A program made the position numbers and the translations under genes. A stretch of 64,000 nucleotides of DNA. It comes from Cyanodermella asteris (Eukaryota; Ascomycota; Lecanoromycetes; Ostropales; Stictidaceae). A model generated the notes under the pieces. The model was given only the letters and a program-made list of their open reading frames with translations, was not told the DNA's origin and made no database searches. This document shows positions 56,164 to 64,000 of the stretch, piece after piece. Numbering within the stretch: the stretch's first letter is position 1; each line of letters opens with the position of its first letter. The stretch spans positions 984,325 through 1,048,324 of the forward strand of contig UYJD01000013.1 in the NCBI GenBank assembly GCA_900618795.1, given 5' to 3'.

Positions 56164-57598
56164 ATGCTACTTCCCAGCGCCTTGTGTTTCCTCCTCGCCT
56201 CCCTCGTCGGCCTGGGCACGGCCGTCGAGGTCGCCGACAACTCAGCGAGCGCCATTACACCGCGTCAGGAAGGGTTCCATCCCGAGGGTGTCGAGCTCAC
56301 GCCGCCCGCGCCGCTAGGTTCTATGACGAATCCTAAGCAGTGGTTGTGGAACATCGCGTTCAAGGTATACGACGACCTTCACGTTGCTCCGATGAACGAG
56401 AAATGGTTTGTCGCCGCAAATGTCCCTCACGAAACAATAAGCGCTCTCACATATATGTGGACGCCGTACATGCTCCACGCCCTCAACAATTTCGTGAAGA
56501 GTGACGCAAACTTGGTCAATGGGAACAGGGTCAAGGAGGAGATGATGCATCAGTTGATAGCTCAGTTCACGGATGCGGTCCCAGACTACAACTGCTTGAT
56601 CGTTCACAGAAATGTGAACAAGGACAAGGAACCGGTCAGGCATTTGCTGGAGCCGACGTTGGTTCATAAAGAGTACCAACTGGAAAACGGACTTGGGATG
56701 GGATACGACTTTATGAGCTTCTACCTTGGCTACTTTAAGAGGGAAGGAGACGGTCAGTCGTGAAACCTTGTCTCTGCGCTGCGTATGCTGACGAACGCTA
56801 GGCGGTTTCATCAACTGGGCATTTGCTGGAAATTACACCCGAGCCCCAAACAGCCCAGAAGTCCTATTCGAGCCGATCCTGCACGCGACCATGTACGCAT
56901 CAGCGGATGACATTGTGTACGACGACTACTCGGAGCCACAACAGCAGGGGGTCGAGCCAGAGGAAAGTCCCCTAATTTACATCGAGAACGGGGAGGTCGA
57001 ATACAAGCCTTCAGAGGAATCCCCGAAGAAGCGTAGCTCCGCTCCTCTGAGGAGAGACAAATCACTTCCCGCATGGAACTCTGGCATTCACCGTGGAGAT
57101 GTATTCACATCAGCTCCGAAGCGCAACCTGACCGATACAGACACCTTTCAGCTGTTGCCCAAATGGGAGTCTGTCCCAGAGCGCACACACCGTCCCGCGG
57201 CAGCAACGTCCAAGCGCGATCTCGCACCTGACGATGGCACGTACTTTGTCCACTGCAAGAACGACACCGCAAGTGCAGTGTCCAACTCTGGAGTTGCGTA
57301 CTATCGCGACCTGAAGCCGGGCACGAACAAGGGCCAGACTCCGGACGAATTTGTGTGGGTGACTGAGAATCATGGAGACTTTTTCCGCATGAGCATGGGT
57401 GCGGCTGAGTTCAAGAGAGCTGCCGCCGCCGTACAGTGGTCGATTTTTGGGCACGCCATGGACGACTCGACGCCGGTGGGTTCTGTGGTCGGCATGGCGA
57501 ACGATGGCCTTGATCACTTTTGGATGTACAAGGATGACGGTGATGTGCTGTTCGAGGCCGAGGAGTACAAGTGTTTCAGCCAGTACTATGCCTTCTGA
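56164..57598 (+). CDS. Secreted protein of unknown function with kexin sites
   Basis: Two exons, 56164-56752 and 56802-57598 (49-bp intron); 461 aa. Residues 1-20 are a clear signal peptide (LLPSALCFLLASLVGLGTA). No family is recognised. The centre contains dibasic sites typical of Kex2 cleavage (SPKKR, APLRR, SAPKR, ATSKR), which would release short peptides and a C-terminal piece of ~125 residues beginning DLAPDDGTYFVHC. That piece has only two cysteines (in FVHCKND and EYKCFSQY), able to form one disulphide. The first half (NPKQWLWNIAFKVYDD; YMWTPYMLHALNNFVKSDAN) looks globular. Processed secreted proteins of this kind can be effectors, pheromone-like or wall proteins; nothing decides between them. 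It sits next to the right end of the element. Confidence 0.75.
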
Positions 57599-58578
57599 TC
57601 TTGAGGCAAGTGTTGGGACCGCAGATGTCCAGAGAAGTACCTCTTCACTATTTCAGTCACATTGTTAGTATGGGTACAACAGGATGACAAAGAAATCCCG
57701 CTTCATAGATGCACATACAAAGGCCGTCCCATGTCAGTATATCATCAAGCACTTGACCAAGTGTTTGATTGCCCGTTGCCCTTCCTCTTGAATCCTCATT
57801 CGTCTTCTTTCCTCCCTTTATCTTTATTGGGGTCATGGTCTTTGTTTCTCCAATTCTCAGCCTCGCCGGGCATGCCTTCGAACCTTGAAGACCATCCTCC
57901 GGAATGACCTCCCATGCCGCTTTCTCCCGGAACATCATATGCACCATCGGCTTGACCAAAGTGGCACGCTTCTCTTCTGTACACCACAGCGTTCCCAACG
58001 CAATATTAGTTGTCCGGACGCTGCTCTCCACATACTGGCCGGTTTCCTTTCAGAGCCGGGGTCGATTTGGGGTTCGCATGACAGCAGCGGACTGCAATGT
58101 CGTATCTCGAATGCCAGTAGCATGTCTCGTAGTTTACGTGATATACTTCGATACCCTGTGACAGAGGGTTGCAAATGCAATGCAGTGTGGCGGCTTCAAC
58201 CTGAAGTCAAAGCCAGGCAAGGCAGGTGACTGAAAGTTGTTGAGCAAGTCCTGGAACATCTGATTACACTGCGACCTGCGTATCTACGTCGAGCACTATT
58301 GTTATAGGTATCTATAGAAATCGATGCTAGCGTACTTCAAGAGGTACCACTAAAGGTTGACATTCAAGCAGTTAACGCAGTATCTTAAGAGATGTCCTTG
58401 ATCGTACGTGCGCCATGACTTTCAGTTATCCGCCCTCCCGCCTTGGAGGCGGCAGGCAGCGGAGGCCGGACGGCGTTTGGCCCGAGACGACGTCGAGCTG
58501 TCCAGCATCCGCTGCCGAATTCTGCTTCGGCGCGTCGCAACACCCAGTCCAACTTTGTCACTCCTTCTCACGCCGACT
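57599..58578. other. Intergenic region without recognisable gene
   Basis: About 980 bp between the secreted-protein gene and AIM24. Short frames only. Presumed 3' UTR and AIM24 promoter. Confidence 0.45.
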
Positions 58579-59860
58579 ATGCGGAGCAGGGCTCGGAGGC
58601 AGGCTCAGCCTCTGTTGCTTAAACCTGCGACACCATATCCGACACGATGTGTTCACATCTCTGCGACGCCAGCGGCCAATGCCGGACTCCCTGACGGCGA
58701 GCTCTCTTCAACATCGATGCCGAAAATCGATCTCGAAGCTCCAGGTACGACCTCTCATCGCATCGCATGCCCCTAGAAAGCTCTGTACAGCTCTTTTTTT
58801 CGAGCTTTGCACCACCGCATTTGGATTGTAGCGTTGCGCGCACAGTTTCACTGCCCTTGGCAGTCTCGTCTTGAGACTCTATTACTGACAGCGTCTAGAT
58901 GCACAATTTGAGGTCATCGGTGCACCCTACTCTCTTCTATCTGCGTCACTTGCCCCTTCTCAAACATTATATACCCGAAGAGGAACACTGGTTGGCGTTT
59001 CGGGCAAGGTAGACAACGCAGTCTCGCGGTTGTCTCCTCGAAACGCGCTTACAGCAGGCCCATTGGGCATCCCCTTTCTGTACCAAAAGATTACCTCGGC
59101 ATCCCCTATTACTGCCTTAATCTCGACACGCTCCCCTTTAACCTCCTTCACGACCGTACACCTAGATGGAACCACGGATTGGATGATCGCACAGAGGACT
59201 GGATTGTTGGCATGGACGGGTCAGACACTTACACCCACTCCTATGGTCAATTTTGCTATGAGCTTGGCGCACTGGGGGCAGACCAGAGCTACGGGTAGGG
59301 GGCTTCTGGCGCTGGCAGGCAAGGGCCAGGTTTATCAGGTACACGTGCGCGCCGGTGAAAGCTATGTTGCACATCCTGCCAATATCCTCGCCTACGCCGT
59401 CAATCGCCATCCACCTTCACCCTACAGATTCAAGTCGTCGGTATTGAGGCTGGAAGTACCGGGAGTTGGGTGGATCAGGAAATTCATGCCGGAGACGCGA
59501 TTTTGGCAAGTAATGAGGGAGAGCGAAAGTTGGCAGCGAGTTAAGCGGATTGCATACACACTACGAACCTGGAGTCGGCGGACAATATGGGGCGACAGGC
59601 TCTTCATGCAGTTTCACGGTCCTACTACTCTCTTACTTCAAAGCAGAGGAAGCAGTGTCAGAGACGCGCTCACGGCGAGGGACGTTCATGAAATTGCAGA
59701 CATGGAGCCGGGCATCGGTGGACCAAAGGCCACTCTACGCGGTCAGACGCTAGCGGAACGGGAATCGGAAGAACACAACACATCACCTCAATCGGCGCCC
59801 ACGATGCATGTAGCGACAGTGCGGAGAGACACTGGGGAGGTAAAGATTGATGATAGATAA
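58579..59860 (+). CDS. AIM24: AIM24-like mitochondrial protein
   Basis: Two exons, 58579-58744 and 58899-59860, with a 154-bp intron; 375 aa. The ATG at 58579 gives a basic presequence (MRSRARRQAQPLLLKPATPY) suited to mitochondrial import; frames upstream are open but unrelated. The body has the AIM24 beta-rich core: QFEVIGAPYSLLSASLAP, YTRRGTLVGVSGK, ITALISTRSPLTSF, then a Gly-rich GRGLLALAGKGQVYQVHV and ESYVAHPANILAY. Yeast Aim24 is an inner-membrane protein needed for normal MICOS organisation. The intron junction restores PDAQFEVIGAPYSLL exactly. Confidence 0.9.
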
Positions 59861-60875
59861 CAAATCGATCTGCTAGGGGGACTAGGAAGCAGGACACATC
59901 GACAGGTTTCAGCAATACTGGCTGCTGCACAGATCCGCACTTCATTGTGCTCCTGGCCCTGGAGCTGGGCCCATAAGATCTTCTGGCCTGTCTAACGAGG
60001 CCCGCGATCACGTGGAACACCAGACATCGTTGCTTTCCGCAGTCATGAATTGCGTATACAGTAGGGCGAGTCACATCAAATACTACTTTACAAGTATCGC
60101 GTGCCTCTCCGATTTGAGACCGGATTCGAGTACAGAATAGAAAATAAGCTGTGCATTGCTTCGAGTCTCGGTGAAGCGCTGCAAAACCTTTCGGATCATT
60201 GACCGTGCTTTGTTTCAGTTTCCAATGTATAAAGAGCTGTGGCAGAACACTTTTAGAATCACAGGCTTTGCGCGCTGAGAAAAAGAACCCACAGAAACTC
60301 AGCCTCCGCAAATCACAGATCGAAGATGCAGATGTAACCCCAAGTCATCCCCGCAATTTATCGCTCAAAAGGGCGCCACAAGGACTGATTCGTCCTACGC
60401 GACAACAACATCATGAGATACAACAGTAGCAAGAATCAGCGGTGTTCCCGGATGTACGAGGACTTGGAGCACGCCATGCGCCTGGGAAAGTTGAAAGCCA
60501 AATACTGTCTACCTAGAGAGAACCTGGAAACCAGCCTATGGAAACTTGGCGATAACAGGCAGTAGCCGGTCGGACCAACACGCTAGCTATGCCATGCTTT
60601 CTGCAGCTGTGGGGAAGTCTTCGCACTTTATTCTACGAGACAAATACTCGTATTCGCTTCTCTTAAGGTAATTATTCGGCTGAGTGACAGTGTAGCTGAA
60701 TGATCCCCTCAATCACCGTAATGCTTTAAAGCTATCAACTGGGGCATGCCTGGACCTTTCGTCTCACTCTCTTGTCATACCTCTTCGTGATACTCGGCTT
60801 TACTACCTGCCTTCCCGCCTGCCGCCGTCTCATACTGTATCTCTTCACACCCCAATTTCTGATTCTCACCACGAG
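59861..60875. other. Intergenic region without recognisable gene
   Basis: About 1 kb downstream of AIM24 and upstream of the hydrolase. A minus-strand frame at 59670-60311 is open but overlaps AIM24 and has no domain. Confidence 0.45.
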
Positions 60876-61643
60876 ATGTCTCCCCAGAAGCCAACAATCA
60901 TCCTCATTCATGGCGCCTATCACGGCCCTTGGTGCTGGGAGCGCGTCGCCCCCCGCCTCGAAGGAGCCGGTTACGAGGTCCTCACCCCCTTCCTTCCAGC
61001 TTGCTCCGGACCCCGATTTCCCCCCGTTACCACGCATCTCGACGACGTCAAACACATCCAAGAGATTCTCGACAAAGTCATCGTCACCGAAGGCAAAGAC
61101 GTTCTCCTCCTCGGCCACTCCTACGGCGGCATGCCCGCCTCCGGCTCCGTCCAAGGCTATGAAAGAGGCCACGCCGGCCGGTCCAACGGCGTAATCGGCG
61201 CCGTCTTCCTGTGCGCCTTTGCGCGCGGCGTCGGTGAGAGCCTGATGACCGGCCATGCGCCAACCACCCCCCAGGAGGCGTTTGAGAGGCACCCGGAAAA
61301 TCCGACGTACGCCCGCATAAAAACAGATCCGACGCCGTACTTTTATAGTGAAACGGCACCAGAGGAGGCGAAGGTGTTTACGGATAGGTTGGGATACATG
61401 GCGTTGCCGGCGTTTGCGTCCGAGGTCGTTTCGGTGGCATGGAAGCATGTGCCGTGTTCGTATGTGTTGTGTGTGAAGGACAAGGCAATTCCGATCGAGG
61501 AACAGGCGGAGATGTTGAGGAAGGCAAATGCGGAAGCCAAGTACCCTTTTACGACCTACAGGTTGAATACTGATCACAGTCCGTTTGTTAACAAGGTTGA
61601 TGAGGTGGTGTGGATTGTGCGGAGGGCTGCTGGGGAGTCTTGA
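60876..61643 (+). CDS. Alpha/beta hydrolase, methylesterase-like
   Basis: Single exon, 255 aa. Oxyanion-loop IILIHGAYHGPWCWERVAP, nucleophile elbow LLGHSYGGMP (Ser ~81), and catalytic His in LNTDHSPFVN near the C-terminus identify a compact alpha/beta hydrolase of the plant methylesterase/salicylate-esterase type (AB hydrolase 6). No signal peptide. Substrate unknown; fungal members hydrolyse small esters or lactones. Convergent with the thioesterase gene 347 bp away. Confidence 0.9.
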   Translation: MSPQKPTIILIHGAYHGPWCWERVAPRLEGAGYEVLTPFLPACSGPRFPPVTTHLDDVKHIQEILDKVIVTEGKDVLLLGHSYGGMPASGSVQGYERGHAGRSNGVIGAVFLCAFARGVGESLMTGHAPTTPQEAFERHPENPTYARIKTDPTPYFYSETAPEEAKVFTDRLGYMALPAFASEVVSVAWKHVPCSYVLCVKDKAIPIEEQAEMLRKANAEAKYPFTTYRLNTDHSPFVNKVDEVVWIVRRAAGES

Positions 61644-61990
61644 ATCGAAATATAGCCTGTGATCCGAAATAGTTGGAGATTTTTGCCCCCCGGACGACGC
61701 AGGATTGAATCGAACAGAGACATGAGTTGCATGGCGTCTTTGTCGTGTTCATGGGCTTAGTCATCGCCTGCCAGCAAGCAAACGAGAGGCTCAAACATCG
61801 AGCTCAAGCTCCAAGAACGCTAACAATGGCAAGAACGAGACTGACGTTGTTCGAAACTCGATTTGTCCATTCCAGTTGTAGTCCACGTTGGATCGTCTCA
61901 TCTTCGGCCGTCCAATGGGGCGTTTTGGGTCTTCTTTCCAATAAGACCCTCACGCCAATGTCTTCGCATGCTCTGCAATTTTGCATCTCG
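61644..61990. other. Convergent 3' spacer
   Basis: About 350 bp between the two hydrolase genes; nothing recognised. Confidence 0.4.
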
Positions 61991-63270
61991 TCAGACTCCG
62001 CCCAACTTACCTGTCTCGAGCAGCTCACATGCCTTCGCTATCTGTTCAGTCGCGGAATCAAGCTAGCAAGTCCAAAATCAGCGAGTCTGCCATGATGTGA
62101 CGACCAGCAAGCAGCAACCGAGTCGAGAAGAAAAGTATAACTCACATTTGTGCCCGCCCAAAACACATTGTAATGATGTCCCTCCGTATCCACAACCTTC
62201 GACCGGCCCCCAAACCCTTCCTCCCTCCAGTACTCGCCCCAGCCAAGATCGCTCTCCTCCCTCGCAACATCCACCCGACTGACCGGCTTCTCTTCGGGCT
62301 CGCCCTCGACCTGTACCGGAACAAACTCCTTGCATCGAATCAAAAATGTCGGTGGAGGTAAGCTCGTTATCGCGTCGTCGTTCCGCCATTGTGGAAGTCT
62401 GTAATCCTTGATCATCTCGCCACCGTTGCGCATGCACTCGCGGATCCGGTTCCGCATGTCTTCGTTTGTGTGTGAGGCGAAAGTTGGCGAGCCGGCGATG
62501 GTGGGGCGAGATCGGGACCAGGTGTGCGGGCAGGGGCTGTCGATTAGGATGAGGCCTAATAGGCGTCGGGGAGAAGTCATGCCTGTAAGGGAGGGAGTCT
62601 CGAGAGCTAAAGTGTGGGCAACCTTAAGGGAGAGGAGACCACCGAGAGACCAACCTGCAGGACATGGTCAGTATTTGAGCAGTCTTCGAGAGGTAGAAAG
62701 ACACTTTGATTCGCTGGTAAGGGTCAATTAGTGCAAACCTAGTGAGCAGCGAAAGCCTGCTCACTTGTCCTAAGATGAGATCTCATCAAACAGTTATACC
62801 TTGGGCTGCAAGAACTTTGAGGCATCATGGATGCAATGTGTGAGCTTCAGGTGTACAATGACCGCCTGCAGGCTCAATGGTGGCATTCCCGTCCAGCTCT
62901 GCAAAAGACAGGTCGAACGCATTGTGACATGCACAGAGGGAAAAAAAACAAGCATCGGTAGAACGAAAGCAAATCGAGAGCACATCAGTCAGATTCACTA
63001 ACCGCCGAGGAGAAACGGGCCTTCAGGAACCAATTCCCTGATCATCTCCGTATACAGCGCCGCCATCTCATCGATCCCACCCGCAAAGAAGCCGCCCTCG
63101 TAGAAACGTGGATTATGGATGCCGTACGCCGTCCGATGGAGGTTGCCGAGCATGGTGTACGACACAATGGTCCCGCCGCCATCGTGAATCAGGACCAGGG
63201 GCACGTCGGACGACTTGCCAAAGCGAGGCGCCTTCTGTAACTGGAACGGGTTCGGTAGCTGAGGCGGCAT
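61991..63270 (-). CDS. Stand-alone PKS/NRPS-type thioesterase
   Basis: Three exons, 63003-63270, 62146-62654 and 61991-62062; introns of 348 and 83 bp; 282 aa. It resembles the terminal thioesterase domain of polyketide synthases: VPLVLIHDGGGTIVSYTMLG, YGIHNPRF, EMAALYTEMI, then FLLGGWSLGGLLSLKVA, in which the first intron interrupts the GG just before the Ser nucleophile of GWSLGG. The catalytic His is probably in DTEGHHYNVF. Such free enzymes release or edit polyketides and are often found in biosynthetic clusters. No synthase lies in this window, so one could lie beyond 64 kb. The last exon (LDSATEQIAKACELLETG) is supported by splice sites GTGAGT and GCTAG. Confidence 0.88.
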
Positions 63271-64000
63271 ACTGTGCGCTGCAAAGGGGAGACTTGATTT
63301 GTGGGCAAAAGCTGAGATGGCTCTGCTGAAAAGAGTGGGAGTTTCTTCAGCGATGCTGACTAATGGGTGGACTGCGGCTCTTCAGATGCAACGTGATGTG
63401 CTATCGGAGAGGTTGGAGGGGCGTCAGTCGTTGGACAGCGCATGAGCCGAACCCTCTGCTTACATCAACGCCCACCGGGAGGCTCGTTGACTCAGTTTCA
63501 AGCCTATGGCCCTTGACCACTGGGCATCATTGTAAAATACGTCAGTACGGATCTATTATGATTTTGGAGAGTGCCTAGCGTACCCCCATGGCACAAGCTC
63601 AGAGAACAGGTGAATTCCCGGCGCCCAAAAACTCAACATATAGCCTTTGACGCAACTGCAATACTAGTGAAAATCCACTTCATGTCTTTAGTAAGGAGTC
63701 GCATCGTACTCGATACATTAACCAGCTACTTTTTGTCACGGGCGAACAACGTATACACAGAGGTTCAATGTGGTATTCAACAAGTTCGATACGGAGAAAG
63801 AGAGGTTCTATCTTGAGTCCGTAACAAAAGGGGCGGAGAGCGCCAAGAGATGGCTTTGTAAGCGCGGGCGTAGCCGGCGTCGTACATCCAGGGTTCGACC
63901 CTTACACTTTTCTATCAAATATCCCTTAGATTACTGTAACGCGGGCACGGGGTGGTTGACTGTGTAGGCGACCAGTGAAGGACGGCGTCAAGTCTGAAGG
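63271..64000. other. Right-edge intergenic sequence
   Basis: Upstream side of the thioesterase gene. No gene recognised to the end of the window. Confidence 0.4.

Noticed and set aside
59670-60311. 213-codon minus-strand frame over the AIM24 3' end
   Set aside because: Half of it is antisense to AIM24 coding sequence and it contains no recognisable domain.
63840-63910. T-arm-like sequence AGGGTTCGACCCT near the window end
   Set aside because: Loop is too short (5 nt) and no acceptor, D- or anticodon arms can be drawn, so not a tRNA.
1-64000. CRISPR arrays, operons and ribosome binding sites
   Set aside because: The sequence is nuclear eukaryotic; no regularly spaced identical repeats of CRISPR type are present, and bacterial signals do not apply.

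Overview
The window reads as nuclear DNA of a filamentous ascomycete. Genes are compact, with mostly 46-60 bp GT-AG introns carrying CTRAC-type branch sites. The gene set is typically fungal (ILV5, TSR3, SOM1, AIM24, GGA, XRCC2, eIF2-beta, two mitochondrial carriers), and a Starship-captain-like (DUF3435-type) tyrosine recombinase is present. A Dothideomycete is my best guess, by inference only.

Layout. 1-5.0 kb is an AT-rich, gene-free block with a sharp edge near 4.97 kb, probably a decayed and RIP-mutated repeat. 5.1-31.0 kb is ordinary host DNA: phytanoyl-CoA dioxygenase-like protein, a PLP dehydratase/racemase with a broken frame, ILV5, a PDAP1-like phosphoprotein, a mitochondrial enoyl-CoA hydratase, GGA adaptor, TSR3, SNIP1/PML1-like FHA protein, citrate carrier, SOM1, XRCC2, eIF2-beta, mitoferrin, a SYLF-domain protein, tRNA-Asp(GTC) and an aldo-keto reductase.

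32.2-55.25 kb is the unusual part. I interpret it as one ~23 kb mobile element. It carries an unrecognised acidic/basic repeat protein (minus strand), then on the plus strand a captain-like tyrosine recombinase, a UPF1-like SF1 helicase, and an SNF2-type ATPase followed in frame by a PHD finger. Three independent signals tie the genes together. (i) The palindrome AAGTACTT, usually within CAAAGTACTTT, occurs about 13 times here against 2 in the remaining GC-balanced host DNA, and it lies inside all three plus-strand introns. (ii) A leader block of ~110-165 bp is repeated upstream of three of the genes, always in the orientation of the gene it precedes. (iii) The two outermost palindromes sit in a matching 22/23-nt inverted repeat, at 32209-32230 and 55230-55252. 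The centre (34.3-40.0 kb) lacks recognisable protein genes but holds an intron-containing tRNA-Ser(TGA). The recombinase and SNF2 genes contain apparent single-base frameshifts and an in-frame TAG, so this copy is decaying or the assembly has indel errors.

56.1-63.3 kb is host-like again: a secreted protein with several kexin sites, AIM24, and a convergent pair of alpha/beta hydrolases (an esterase-like enzyme and a stand-alone polyketide-synthase-type thioesterase).

Gene models were built by hand from splice signals and frame continuity. Counts of motifs are by eye.
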